Counted from the first letter of the stretch, positions 49,194 through 59,109 are shown. The stretch is DNA of 64,000 bases from Palsa-504 sp963822765 (GCA_963822765.1 CAWGJL010000007.1:310001-374000); one strand, 5' to 3'. Notes: generated from the letters alone by a model not told the origin. Program-made: numbers and translations.

Positions 49194-50984
49194 TCATGAC
49201 GTTTCGGCGGCGAGCCGGGCTAGTTCCTCGTCCACCACTGAGGAGTCCAGCTTGGTGAACAGCGGCGTCGGCGGGGCCAGCGGGGTGCCGGGGCGCAGCG
49301 GGACCGGCGCCCAGCGGGCGGCGCCGTCGTAGCGGCCGGTGATGACCGGGTACGAGGGCCCGCCCTCCTCGTCGACCTGCTCGACGTGCGGCATGTCGGA
49401 CCAGGTCCCCGCGCCGCCCAGCATCTCGTGCACCTGCTGGGAGGAGCGCGGCAGGAACGGGGTGAGCAGGGTCTTGGCGTCGTCCACCAGTTGCAGGGCC
49501 ACGTGCAGCACGGTGCGCATCCGGTCCGGGTCCGCTTCGCGCAGCTTCCACGGCGCCTGCTCGGAGAAGTACTTGTTCGCCTCGGCCACCGTCCGCATGG
49601 TCTCGTTGACGGCGAACTTGAACCGGGACCGGTCCAGGTGCTCGCCGACCGCGCCGAACGCCTGCCGGGACCGGGCCAGCACGTCCTGGTCGAGGTCGGT
49701 GAGGGTGCCCGCCTCGGGGATCGAGCCGATGTTGCGGGCCGCGAACGAGACCGCGCGGTTGACCAGGTTGCCCCAGGTGGCGACCAGTTCGTCGTTGTTC
49801 CGGCGGACGAACTCGCTCCAGGTGAAGTCGGTGTCCTGGTTCTCCGGCCCGGCGATCGCCACGTAGTAGCGCAGCGCGTCCACGTCGTAGCGGGCCAGGA
49901 AGTCGCGGACGTAGATCACCACCGACCGGGAGGAGGAGAACTTGCGGCCCTCCATGGTCAGGTACTCGCTCGAGACGACCTCGGTGGGCAGGTTCAGCGT
50001 GCCGAGCGGTCCGGGCGTGCCGCCCTTGTCTCCCTGGCCGTTGTAGCCGAGCAGCATGGCCGGCCAGATCTCGGCGTGGAAGACGATGTTGTCCTTGCCC
50101 ATGAAGTAGTACGCCTCGGCGTCCGGCTCGTTCCACCAGGCCCGCCAGGCGTCCGGGTCGCCGCTGCGCCGGGCCCACTCGACCGAGGCGGACAGGTACC
50201 CGATCACCGCGTCGAACCAGACGTAGATCCGCTTGTCCGGCCGGTCGCGCCAGCCGTCAAGCGGGACCGGGACGCCCCAGTCAAGATCCCGGGTGATGGC
50301 CCGGGGCTGCAGGTCATCGAGCAGGTTGAGGGAGAACTTGAGCACGTTCGGGCGCCAGTGGCCCGCCTTGGCCTGCAGCCAGCTGCCCAGGACCTCGGCG
50401 AACGCGGGCAGATCGAGGAAGTAGTGCTCGGTCTCGGTGAAGACCGGCGTCTCCCCGTTGATCTTGGACCGGGGGTTGATCAGGTCGGCCGGGTCGAGCT
50501 GGTTGCCGCAGTTGTCGCACTGGTCGCCGCGCGCGCTGGGGTACCCGCAGATCGGGCAGGTGCCCTCGATGTAGCGGTCGGGCAGCGTGCGCCCGGTGGA
50601 CGGCGAGATCGCGCCCAGCGTGGTCTTGGCGAAGATGTAGCCGTTCTGCAGCAGCCGGCTGAAGATCTCCTGGGTCACCGCGTAGTGGTTCAGCGTGGTG
50701 GTCCGGGTGAACAGGTCATAGGTCATGCCCAGGCTGGTCAGGTCGTCGACGATGATCCGGTTGTACCGGTCGGCCAGGGCCCGGGCGGACACGCCCTCGG
50801 CGTCGGCCTGCACCTGGATCGGCGTGCCGTGCTCGTCGGTGCCGCTCACCATCAGCACCCGGTTTCCCGCCATCCGCTGGTACCGGCTGAACATGTCGCA
50901 GGGCAGCGCGAAGCCGGAGACATGGCCGATGTGACGGGGGCCGTTCGCGTACGGCCAGGCAGGAGCGGACAGGATGGTGCGCAT
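49194..50984 (-). CDS. metG: Methionyl-tRNA synthetase
   Basis: Class I synthetase charging tRNA-Met, 596 residues. HIGH motif in NGPRHIGH, zinc knuckle CPICGYPSARGDQCDNCG, the KMSKS-equivalent KFSSSR, and the anticodon-binding helical domain. It lacks the C-terminal EMAP/Arc1p-like domain. ATG 50984 lies three bases after the glycosyltransferase stop. Intact. Confidence 0.97.
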   Translation of the reverse strand: MRTILSAPAWPYANGPRHIGHVSGFALPCDMFSRYQRMAGNRVLMVSGTDEHGTPIQVQADAEGVSARALADRYNRIIVDDLTSLGMTYDLFTRTTTLNHYAVTQEIFSRLLQNGYIFAKTTLGAISPSTGRTLPDRYIEGTCPICGYPSARGDQCDNCGNQLDPADLINPRSKINGETPVFTETEHYFLDLPAFAEVLGSWLQAKAGHWRPNVLKFSLNLLDDLQPRAITRDLDWGVPVPLDGWRDRPDKRIYVWFDAVIGYLSASVEWARRSGDPDAWRAWWNEPDAEAYYFMGKDNIVFHAEIWPAMLLGYNGQGDKGGTPGPLGTLNLPTEVVSSEYLTMEGRKFSSSRSVVIYVRDFLARYDVDALRYYVAIAGPENQDTDFTWSEFVRRNNDELVATWGNLVNRAVSFAARNIGSIPEAGTLTDLDQDVLARSRQAFGAVGEHLDRSRFKFAVNETMRTVAEANKYFSEQAPWKLREADPDRMRTVLHVALQLVDDAKTLLTPFLPRSSQQVHEMLGGAGTWSDMPHVEQVDEEGGPSYPVITGRYDGAARWAPVPLRPGTPLAPPTPLFTKLDSSVVDEELARLAAETS

Positions 50985-50987
50985 GGG

Positions 50988-52214
50988 CTAAAGCCTAGGG
51001 GCAGCCACCGACTGCTCACGGTGATTAACGGTGGCGTCCGGCACCGACGGTGCCGAGGCGGTCACCGGGTGGCGGGTGTGCTTGATGCCGAGGATGGACA
51101 GGAAGAACGTACCCAGGATGACCTGGCAGCTGACGATCAGCGCGGTGACGGACGGGATCATCAGGCGCAGCGAGTGCTCGTAGTTCAGGTGGCTGAACTT
51201 CTGGCCGTTCCAGTACAGCAGCGAGACGATCAGGCCCGCCAGGCCGGCCGCGCCGATCGCGGCGCCGAGCAGCAGCCCGCGTTCCAGGCTCAGCTTCTCC
51301 AGCAGGCGCGTGACCTTCGGCTCCTCGGGCAAGAACCCCTCCGACCCGGCGTAGACCTGGGTGAACAGCCAGAACAGCACCGACTGGAAGCCGATCACGA
51401 CCATGGCCGACGCCGCGACCAGCGTGTCCACGTCGAAGGTCACCGAGCCGACATGGAACGGGTGCGGCGTCACGATCGCGCCGATGGCCAGGCCCGCGAT
51501 GAGCAGCACCAGGCCGGGGATGAAGAACAGCCAGCGCGGGGCGAACAGCAGCAGGAACCGCAGGTGCCGCCAGCCGTCGCGCCAGGTGTGCAGGTGCGGC
51601 GGCCGGCTCCGGCCGTCCTTGGCCAGCGTGGTCGGCACCTCGGTCACCCGCTGGCCGTACAGCGCCGCCTTGACCACCAGCTCGCTGGCGAACTCCATCC
51701 CGGTGGCCTGCAGGTTGAGGGCCAGCACGCTGTCCCGGTTGAACCCCCGCAGCCCGCAGTGGAAGTCGCCGATCTTGCTGCGGAAGAACAGCCGGCCGAT
51801 GAAGCTCAGCACCGGGTTGCCCAGGTACCTGTGCAGCGGCGGCATCGCGCCCGGCGCGATCCCGCCCGCGAACCGGTTGCCCATGACCAGGTCCGCGCCC
51901 TGGCGCAGCTCGTCGACGAACGGCATCAGGTTGGTGAAGTCGTAGCTGTCGTCGGCGTCGCCCATGATGATGTACTTGCCCCGGGCCGCCATGATGCCGC
52001 CCATCAGGGCGTTGCCGTAGCCCTTGTCGCTGACCGGGACGACCCGGGCCCCGGCCTCGGTGGCCAGCGCCTGGCTGCCGTCGGTGCTGCCGTTGTCGGC
52101 GACCAGGACCTCGCCGCTGATGCCGCTCTCGGCCAGGAAGCCGATAGCCTTGCGGACGCACGTCGCCACGGTCTCCGCCTCGTTGAGGCAGGGCATGACC
52201 ACGGTCAGCTCCAC
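50988..52214 (-). CDS. Family 2 glycosyltransferase with C-terminal membrane helices
   Basis: 408 residues. An N-terminal GT-A domain (VVMPCLNEAETVATCV, VADNGSTDGS, GDADDSYDF as the DxD region, NPVLSFIGRLFF, DFHCGLRGFNRD) resembles dolichyl/polyprenyl-phosphate sugar synthases. Four hydrophobic segments follow at about 226-246, 265-285, 316-337 and 355-380, as in GtrB-like enzymes. GTG 52214 has AAGGAG 8 bases upstream. It likely makes a lipid-linked hexose donor; a protein mannosyltransferase lies 2.5 kb away, but a link is inference. Divergent from the membrane protein at 52361. Confidence 0.85.
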   Translation of the reverse strand: MELTVVMPCLNEAETVATCVRKAIGFLAESGISGEVLVADNGSTDGSQALATEAGARVVPVSDKGYGNALMGGIMAARGKYIIMGDADDSYDFTNLMPFVDELRQGADLVMGNRFAGGIAPGAMPPLHRYLGNPVLSFIGRLFFRSKIGDFHCGLRGFNRDSVLALNLQATGMEFASELVVKAALYGQRVTEVPTTLAKDGRSRPPHLHTWRDGWRHLRFLLLFAPRWLFFIPGLVLLIAGLAIGAIVTPHPFHVGSVTFDVDTLVAASAMVVIGFQSVLFWLFTQVYAGSEGFLPEEPKVTRLLEKLSLERGLLLGAAIGAAGLAGLIVSLLYWNGQKFSHLNYEHSLRLMIPSVTALIVSCQVILGTFFLSILGIKHTRHPVTASAPSVPDATVNHREQSVAAPRL

Positions 52215-52360
52215 GTTTTCGTCTCCTTCAGGTCTACCGATCCGGCCGCTTTGGGCAAGTCCTGGTCGCGCATCGTATTACCGTAGGCGAGGGACGAACG
52301 AACGTCAGCCGGCCGCACGTTCAATGTCAGGGATGTCAGCCCAGCACAGGAGGGTACGGG

Positions 52361-54031
52361 TTGAGGGTAATGCCTGAGGCCACGTCGCGTGCGCCATCGG
52401 CGCGGCGAACCTGGTCCGTCCGCTCGGAGGCGTCGCGCTCGGCCCGCCTCAGATCGCTGGCCGCCCGCATCTGGTCCGGACACCGGCTGTTCGTCATCGT
52501 GCTCATCCCGGCCGTGCTGCTGCGCGCCGACGCCGAACTCGGGTACCGGTGGCAGGCCTGGTTCAACGACTCGTTCGTGTACGTGGAAGACACGATCCAC
52601 TTCAACCTGGACCCGACCCGGGTGTCCGGGTACTCGGTCTGGCTCAAGATCCTGGAGCCGTTGCATAGCTACGCAATTGTAACGATCCTGCAACATCTCA
52701 TGGGCCTGGCCGTGGCGGTCATGATCTACGCGCTGGCCAGGCACCGCTTCGGCGCCGCCGCGTGGCTGGCCACGCTGGCCGCCGTGCCGGTGCTCTACGA
52801 CGGGTACGAGATCCAGCTCGAGCACCTGATCCTGTCCGACGTGCCGTTCCTGTTCGTGCTCATGCTGGCCACCACGCTGCTGCTGTGGGACCCGGACGGT
52901 CCCTCCACCCGGCGCAGCGCGGTCATCGGGCTGCTGCTGGGCCTGGGGGCGGTGCTGCGGTCGATCGGGCTGCCGCTGCTCGCGATCTTCGCCGTCTACA
53001 TGATCGTCAAGCGGTTCAGCTGGCGCCGGATCGTGGCCGCGGTCGGGATGTGCCTGGTCCCGGTGTTCGCCTACGCCGGGGCGTTCGACCTGCAGCACGG
53101 GCAGTTCGCGATGAGCGACGCCACCGGGGTGTTCCTGTACTCGCGGGTGATGACGTTCGCCGACTGCGCCAAGATCCACCCGCCCGTCGATGAGCTCTGG
53201 CTGTGCAGCACCCTCGCGCCGGCCGAGCGGCCGATCGCGCAGGACCAGATCTGGCGGTCTACCGCTCACACTCCGCTGGACCGCTTCCCGCCGGCGAAGT
53301 TCGCCCCGGTGCCCAACCAGTACGCCGAGGACTTCGCGATCCGCGCCATCGAGGCCCAGCCGGCGGCCTACGCCAAGGCGTTCTTCGGCGACACCTTGCG
53401 GGTGTTCGACTGGAACCGTCAGGTCTTCCCCAACGCGCAGACCTACGACGAGTACGAGTTCCTGGCCACGGCGCCGCCGATCCCGAGCTGGGACGACGCC
53501 AAAATCGGGCGGTTCAACTCGTTCTCCGCCACGTACCTGCGGGGCAACCCGGAGACCCAGGTGGTCAACCCGTTCGCGGTGATCATCAGGGACTACCAGA
53601 AGTACGTCTGGCTGCCGGGGACGCTCTACGGGCTCATCCTGCTGGCCGGGCTGGCCGGCATCGCGGCGGCCTGGCGGCGGCTGGGCGGCGACGCGCTGCT
53701 GCCCTGGGCGGTGTCGGCGGCCATGGTCGTCGTCCCGGCCGCGACCGCCGAGTTCGACTACCGGTACGTGCTGCCCGCCGTGCCGTTCGCCTGCCTGGCC
53801 GCGGTCATGGCGTTCAGCCGCGGCACCGCGGGCCGGGCCGGGCTGCGGGAGCTAGCGGACGCGGTGCGGCGGACGGCCGGCGCGTCCCGGACCGCCCCCG
53901 TCTCCGGGACCGCCGCCGGGACCGTCGCTGACTCCGGCGACGGCGCCGTCGCTGACTCCGGCTCCGGCTCGGCTGCCGCGGCGGCCGGTGCCGGCGACGA
54001 CCAGCGTAATCTCGCCACGGACGGCGCCTGA
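52361..54031 (+). CDS. Polytopic membrane protein, possible GT-C glycosyltransferase
   Basis: 556 residues with about 10 hydrophobic segments. TTG 52361 has AGGAGGG 6 bases upstream; ATG 52370 is the alternative. After the first helix (IVLIPAVLLR) comes a loop with acidic residues (DAELGYRWQAWFNDSFVYVEDTI, quoted in part), where GT-C enzymes place their catalytic Asp. The C-terminus is a Gly/Ala/Ser-rich low-complexity tail that overlaps the convergent rsmI gene by 180 bases. No specific function can be assigned; the location between a lipid-sugar synthase and Pmt suggests glycan export or transfer. Confidence 0.75.
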   Translation: MRVMPEATSRAPSARRTWSVRSEASRSARLRSLAARIWSGHRLFVIVLIPAVLLRADAELGYRWQAWFNDSFVYVEDTIHFNLDPTRVSGYSVWLKILEPLHSYAIVTILQHLMGLAVAVMIYALARHRFGAAAWLATLAAVPVLYDGYEIQLEHLILSDVPFLFVLMLATTLLLWDPDGPSTRRSAVIGLLLGLGAVLRSIGLPLLAIFAVYMIVKRFSWRRIVAAVGMCLVPVFAYAGAFDLQHGQFAMSDATGVFLYSRVMTFADCAKIHPPVDELWLCSTLAPAERPIAQDQIWRSTAHTPLDRFPPAKFAPVPNQYAEDFAIRAIEAQPAAYAKAFFGDTLRVFDWNRQVFPNAQTYDEYEFLATAPPIPSWDDAKIGRFNSFSATYLRGNPETQVVNPFAVIIRDYQKYVWLPGTLYGLILLAGLAGIAAAWRRLGGDALLPWAVSAAMVVVPAATAEFDYRYVLPAVPFACLAAVMAFSRGTAGRAGLRELADAVRRTAGASRTAPVSGTAAGTVADSGDGAVADSGSGSAAAAAGAGDDQRNLATDGA

Positions 54032-54694
54032 GCCGGCCCAGCCGGCCAGCTCGGCCAGCGGCCCGCGCACGATCTCCTCGTGGGTCTTGGTCAGCTCACG
54101 GCACACCACCGCCTGGCGGTCCTCGCCGTGCGAGGCCGCGAGCTCGGTCAGCGTCACCGCCAGCCTGCGGCCGGACTCGAAGTAGACCTGGGTGCGGCGG
54201 TCCGCGGCCAGTTCGGCGAACCGCCGCTGGCGCTCGCCCGCGCGCCGGGGCGGGAACCCCTCGAAGCAGAACCGGTCGGTGGGCAGCCCGGAGACGGCCA
54301 GCGCGGTCGTCACCGCGGACGGGCCGGGCAGCGCGGTGACCCTGATCCCGGCGGCCGCCGCGGCGGCCACCAGCCGGTAGCCAGGATCGCTGATCCCGGG
54401 CGTGCCCGCGTCGGTCACCAGCAGCACGTCCTGGCCGGCCTGCAGGGTTTTGATGAGCTCGGCCGCGCGGCGGGTCTCCACGGCGTCGTAGTAGGAGACG
54501 ATGCGCGCCTGCAGGGTGATGTCCAGGCTGGACGCGAGCCAGCGCACCCGCCGGGTGTCCTCGGCCGCGATGATCGTGGCCCGGGCCAGCTCGGCGGCCA
54601 GCCGGGGCGAGGCGTCCTCGGCCCGGCCGATCGGCACCGCGGCCAGCGTGAGCAGGCCGGCCTGGTCATCTTCGCGCCCCGTCATGGGGAGCAT
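53852..54694 (-). CDS. rsmI: 16S rRNA (cytidine1402-2'-O)-methyltransferase
   Basis: Tetrapyrrole-methylase-fold enzyme modifying C1402 of 16S rRNA. Motifs: LLTLAAVPIGRAEDAS, IIAAEDTRRVRWLA, LLVTDAGTPGISDPGYRLV, ALPGPSAVTTALAVSGLPTD and GEITLVVAG. 280 residues. ATG 54694 has AGGA upstream. The last about 45 residues are Gly-rich, read antisense to the neighbouring gene, and may not be native. Divergent from pmt by 49 bases, a pairing conserved in actinobacteria (rsmI/pmt). Confidence 0.93.
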   Translation of the reverse strand: MLPMTGREDDQAGLLTLAAVPIGRAEDASPRLAAELARATIIAAEDTRRVRWLASSLDITLQARIVSYYDAVETRRAAELIKTLQAGQDVLLVTDAGTPGISDPGYRLVAAAAAAGIRVTALPGPSAVTTALAVSGLPTDRFCFEGFPPRRAGERQRRFAELAADRRTQVYFESGRRLAVTLTELAASHGEDRQAVVCRELTKTHEEIVRGPLAELAGWAGSGAVRGEITLVVAGTGRRGSRAGAGVSDGAVAGVSDGPGGGPGDGGGPGRAGRPPHRVR

Positions 54695-54743
54695 TCTGTC
54701 CTACCCGGGCCGCGCTTAAGGTACGCGCAGTAGGCTGTGCCCG

Positions 54744-56387
54744 ATGATGGGTACCGAGGCTGACGTCACCGCCATGCCTGACACCGACGAGGCCGCCGGC
54801 TGGCGGTGCTGCGTGCCCGGCTCGTGGCCCCGATGCCCGACGACCGGCCCTGGGGCTGGCTCGGCCCGCTGCTGGTCACCGCGTTCGGGGGGTGGCTGCG
54901 GTTCAACCGGCTGCGGGTGCCGCGGGCGCTGATCTTCGACGAGACCTACTACGTCAAGGACGCGTGGAGCATCCTGCAGCACGGGGTCGAGTGGGTCCCG
55001 ATCAGCAAGCCCCACGACCCGAACCTGGCCAACCAGCTGATCATCGCCGGGCACACCACCGGCCTGTTCCAGCCGTGCAGCGGGTCCGGCTGCGGGGAGT
55101 ACGTGGTCCAGCCCGAGGTGGGCAAGCTGCTGATCGCGGTCGGTGAGTGGCTGTTCGGGCTGAACTCGTTCGGCTGGCGGTTCTCCAGCGCGGTGTTCGG
55201 GTCGCTGGCCATCCTGCTGATCTGCCGCATCGCGCGGCGGATGACCCGGTCCACCCTGCTCGGCTGCCTGGCCGGGCTGCTGATGTCCCTGGACGGCCTG
55301 GAGTTCGTGCTGTCCAGGACCGGCATCCTGGACATCTTCTTGATGTTCTTCGTGCTGGCCGCGTTCGGCTGCATGCTCATCGACCGGGACCAGTCCCGGG
55401 CCAGGCTGGCCGAAGGGGTGGCCCGCCGGGACGGCGGGGACGCCGGGCCCCGGCTCGGCCTGCGCAAGTGGCAGGTGATCTGCGGCATCATGCTGGGCCT
55501 GGCGATCGGGACCAAGTGGATCGCGGCCTGGTACATCGTCGGCTTCGGCGGCCTGGGCATCGCGTGGGACATCGGCGCCCGCCGGGCCGCGGGCCTGCGG
55601 GCGTTCGTCCGCGGCGCGCTGCGCGAGGCGCTGTGGCTGCCGCTCACGTTCATCGTGATCCCGCTGGTCGTCTACACCGCGACCTGGACCAACTGGCTGG
55701 TGACCAGCACCGGCTACTACCGGAACTACGGGCAGCTGCACGGCGTGACCACCCCGGTCATCTCCGCCCTGTACTCGCTGTACGAGTACCACGTGCAGGC
55801 GATCGGCTTCGGCCTGGGCCTGAGCGCACGGCATCCCTACCAGTCCCAGCCCTGGGACTGGCTGCTGATGACCAGGCCGGTCGCGTTCTACTACCAGTCC
55901 TACTCGGGGCCGGTCGCCGGGCCCTCGCACTTCTGCCCGGCCAAGGGCTGCACCGGGCCGTCGTGGTCGCAGGAGGTGCTGGCCATCGGGACCCCGGCCA
56001 TCTGGTGGGGGTCGATGCTGGCCCTGCTGTTCTGCCTGGGCTGGTGGCTGCTGCACCGCGACTGGCGGGCCGGCGCGGTGCTGCTGGGCGTGCTGGCGGG
56101 CTGGGCGCCCTGGTTCCCGCTGGTGACCCGGACCAAGTTCTACTACTACGCGCTGGAATTCGAGCCGTTCCTGATCTTGTCCCTGGTGCTCTGCCTGGGG
56201 CTGATCCTCGGGCCGGCCACGGCCAGCATCCGGCGGCGCTCGATCGGCGCCGGGGTGGTCGGCGCGTACGTGCTGTGCGTCCTGATCATGTTCTGGTACT
56301 TCTACGCCATCCTGGCGGGCCAGGGTCATCCCCTACCAGGACTGGCTGAGCCACATGTGGTACCGGATCGGCAGCGGCTGGATCTGA
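54744..56387 (+). CDS. pmt: Protein O-mannosyltransferase, GT39 (two frameshifts)
   Basis: Transfers mannose from polyprenyl-phosphomannose to secreted proteins. ATG 54744 begins a short cytosolic segment; a one-base slip near 54803 leads into the main frame. There DETYYVKDAWS carries the catalytic Asp-Glu after helix 1, with QPEVGKLLIA in place of the usual HPPxGK loop motif, LSRTGILDIFLMFF, and many membrane helices. Another slip near 56323 restores the conserved C-terminus VIPYQDWLSHMWYRIG, ending at 56387. About 547 residues. Confidence 0.87.
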
Positions 56388-56584
56388 CCGCGCGGACGGG
56401 CGGCGGTGCTTTCAGCAGGTTCTCAGGTACGCCTCAGTATGCTTGAGTCTGTACGGGGCAGCATGAGTTAATACGGGGGCTCAACTTTCCCGGCGGGGAG
56501 CGACGTGATTTACGTAACACGGGGTACGTTTCCGGGCCTCCAGCACGTCTATATAGGTGAGATGCCAACAACCCGGAGCGAACC

Positions 56585-57181
56585 ATGAGCCGAGCCGAAC
56601 ACTCTAGCGAAGACCGCGCGCGATTTGAGCGCGATGTCGTCCCGCAGCTTGGCCAGCTGTACCCCGCGGCGCTCCGGATGACCCGGAACCCCACCGACGC
56701 CGAGGACCTGGTCCAGGAGACCTCGGCCAAGGCGTACGCGGCGTTCGGCCAGTTCACTCCGGGGACCAACCTGCGGGCCTGGCTGAACCGGATCTTGACC
56801 ACCACGTTCATCAACGTGTACCGCAAGCGGCGTCGCGAGCCGCAGCAGGCGCTCGGCGGCGACCTGGCCGAATGGCAGATGTCCGCCGACCGGCTGGCGC
56901 CGCCGGTGCCGTCCGCCGAGGCCCAGGCGCTCGACCGGACCACCGACTCCGACCTGCTGCGGGCCCTGCGCGACCTGCCCGGCGAGTTCCGCACCGCGGT
57001 CTACCTGGCCGATATCGAGGGGTACCCCTACCGGGAGATCGCCGAGATCATGGGCACGCCGGTCGGGACGGTCATGTCCCGGCTGCACCGCGGCCGGCGC
57101 AAGATCCGCGAGCAGCTGCTGGCCAGCGGGCTGGCCCCCGGCGGGCTGGGCCCGGCGGCGGCCGGGACATCCGGCGCCTGA
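56585..57181 (+). CDS. ECF sigma factor, SigR/SigH-like
   Basis: 198 residues. Region 2: AALRMTRNPTDAEDLVQETSAKAYAAF and LRAWLNRILTTTFINVYRKRRREPQ (both quoted by their ends); region 4: EGYPYREIAEIMGTPVGTVMSRLHRGRRKIREQL. These match the thiol-oxidative-stress group (SigR of Streptomyces, SigH of Mycobacterium). ATG 56585 has GGAG 6 bases upstream. In known systems the zinc anti-sigma gene rsrA follows directly; here the next gene is the convergent asnB, 11 bases away, so the anti-sigma must be elsewhere or absent. No obvious SigR-type promoter (GGAAT/GTT) precedes it. Confidence 0.88.
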   Translation: MSRAEHSSEDRARFERDVVPQLGQLYPAALRMTRNPTDAEDLVQETSAKAYAAFGQFTPGTNLRAWLNRILTTTFINVYRKRRREPQQALGGDLAEWQMSADRLAPPVPSAEAQALDRTTDSDLLRALRDLPGEFRTAVYLADIEGYPYREIAEIMGTPVGTVMSRLHRGRRKIREQLLASGLAPGGLGPAAAGTSGA

Positions 57182-57192
57182 AGCGCTGGGGT

Positions 57193-59109
57193 TCACCCCA
57201 CGGCGGCGGGCTCCCAGCCCAGCGCGACCGGGTCGTAGACGCGTTCCACGTAGATCTGGTGCCACAGCGAGAACACGACCAGCAGCCACACCTGCCGCCA
57301 GCTCACCTCCGGGTCGCCGGCCCGGAACCGGCGCAGCAGCTCGGTCGCGGCGGCCTTGTTCAGCCACTGGCCGGTCTGCGCGGTCCGGATCACCTGCTCG
57401 GCGAAGCCGTACATGCCACCGCTCAGCCAGTGCCCGAGCGGCACCGGGAAGCCGAGCTTGGCGCGTTCGGCGGCGGCCTGCGGCAGCAGGTCGCCGACCG
57501 CCTCGCGGAGCGCGAACTTGGTCGTGCCCGCGGCGGTCTTCTCCACCCGGGCCAGCCGGGCGGCCACCGCGAGCACCTCGCGGTCCAGGAACGGGGTGCG
57601 GAGCTCCAGGCCGTGCGCCATGGCCATCCGGTCGGCCTTGACCAGGATGTCGCCGGGCAGCCAGGTGTTGACGTCGACCAGCTGCATGGTGGCCACGTCG
57701 TCCAGGCCGGCCTCGGCGGCCTGCCGGTAGACCGGGTCGGTCACGTCGAACTCGCTGCCGGTGCCGCCCCGGACCAGCACCCGGGCCTCGTCGGTGCCGA
57801 ACACGTGCGCGTTGCCGATGTAGCGCCGCGGCAGCGGCGTCGAGGTCCGGTTGAGCAGGCCCTTGCCCCGCCGGCCGGCCGGCAGCTCGGCGGCGACCCG
57901 GCTGATCGCACCCCGCCCCCAGCCCGGCAGCGCCTTGCCGGCCCGGACCACGCCGGGCTGGTAGTAGACGCCGTACCCGCCGAACAGCTCGTCCGCTCCC
58001 TCCCCGGACAGCACCACCTTGACGTGCTTACGGGCCTCCCGGGCCGCGAACCAGAGCGGGACGGCCGCCGCGTCCGCCATCGGGTCATCCAGATGCCAGA
58101 TGATCCGGGGCAGGCAGGCGAAGAACTCCTCGGGGGTAATGACGTACGGGACCGACTTGAGGCCGAGCGCGGCGGCGGTCGCCGCGGCCTGGTCGATCTC
58201 GCTGTAGCCCTCGCGCTCGAAGCCGACGGTGAAGGTGGCCAGGCCCGGGACCGTCTCGGCGGCGATCGCGCACAGCGTGGCCGAGTCCACGCCGCCGGAC
58301 AGGAACGCGCCGACCGGCACGTCGCTGCGCAGGTGCACCGCGACCGAATCGCGCAGCGCGGCCAGGATCTTCTCCGGCACGGCCGACGAGGGAGACCGGG
58401 CCGGCTTGAACTCGGGCCGCCAGTACCGGAACACGTCGACCCGCCCGCCCGGGCGGGCGATCAGCACGTGCCCGGGCGGCAGCGAGCGGGACGGCGGCAC
58501 CAGGGTGGCCGGCGCGGGCACGTACTGGAAGGACAGGTACCGGCGCAGCGCGTCCAGGTCGATCGCGGTCACCTCGCCCGCGTCGGCCAGGGCCTTGCGC
58601 TCGGAGGCGAACCGGAGCTGCGGCCCGGACCGGGGCCGGTGGCCGCCGGCGGTCAGGGCGTAGAAGAACGGCTTGATGCCGAACGGGTCGCGCGCGCAGA
58701 ACAGCTCGCGGGTCCGCCGGTCCCAGATCGCGAAGGCGTACATGCCGCGCAGCTGGCGCACCACGTCCTTGCCCAGCCAGGCGTACATCTCCACCAGGAC
58801 CTCGGCCGCGGACCGGGTGCGCAGCTGGATCCCGCGGCCGGCCAGGCGCTGGGCCAGCTCGAGGTAGTTGTAGATCTGGCCGTCGAAGACCATCACGTAG
58901 CGGCCGTCGGCCGAGTAGACCGGCTGCCGGCCGCCGGCCGAGGTGTCGATGACCGCCAGCCGCTTGAAGCCCAGGGCCAGGTCCTGGTCGGCGAAGAACC
59001 CTTCGTCGTCGGGGCCGCGGTGGGCGACGCGCAGGGCGGCACGGCCCACCCACTCGGTGTCCGGGCCTGCTCCGTCTGCCAGCGCGAGGCAGCCGGTCAT
59101 TCCGCCCAT
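57193..59109 (-). CDS. asnB: Asparagine synthetase B-like amidotransferase lacking Cys2
   Basis: 638 residues: N-terminal class II glutamine amidotransferase domain (HRGPDDEGFF, FDGQIYNY, YAFAIWD, FCARDPFGIKPF) and C-terminal synthetase domain (PP-loop FLSGGVDSATLCAI, SGEGADELFGGYG, DRMAMAHGLELRTPFLD). The enzyme normally starts MCG, with Cys2 as the glutaminase nucleophile. Here the start ATG 59109 reads MGGMTG: TGC would be needed at codon 2 but GGC is present. Unless this is a base error, it would be ammonia-dependent. The downstream ATG (MTGC) does not place Cys second. The stop is 11 bases from the sigma factor stop. Confidence 0.88.
   Translation of the reverse strand: MGGMTGCLALADGAGPDTEWVGRAALRVAHRGPDDEGFFADQDLALGFKRLAVIDTSAGGRQPVYSADGRYVMVFDGQIYNYLELAQRLAGRGIQLRTRSAAEVLVEMYAWLGKDVVRQLRGMYAFAIWDRRTRELFCARDPFGIKPFFYALTAGGHRPRSGPQLRFASERKALADAGEVTAIDLDALRRYLSFQYVPAPATLVPPSRSLPPGHVLIARPGGRVDVFRYWRPEFKPARSPSSAVPEKILAALRDSVAVHLRSDVPVGAFLSGGVDSATLCAIAAETVPGLATFTVGFEREGYSEIDQAAATAAALGLKSVPYVITPEEFFACLPRIIWHLDDPMADAAAVPLWFAAREARKHVKVVLSGEGADELFGGYGVYYQPGVVRAGKALPGWGRGAISRVAAELPAGRRGKGLLNRTSTPLPRRYIGNAHVFGTDEARVLVRGGTGSEFDVTDPVYRQAAEAGLDDVATMQLVDVNTWLPGDILVKADRMAMAHGLELRTPFLDREVLAVAARLARVEKTAAGTTKFALREAVGDLLPQAAAERAKLGFPVPLGHWLSGGMYGFAEQVIRTAQTGQWLNKAAATELLRRFRAGDPEVSWRQVWLLVVFSLWHQIYVERVYDPVALGWEPAAVG

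Noticed and set aside
49386..52286. Plus-strand open frame of nearly 1000 codons opposite metG and the glycosyltransferase
   Set aside because: Shadow of two genes with clear motifs; no start signal and unnatural composition.
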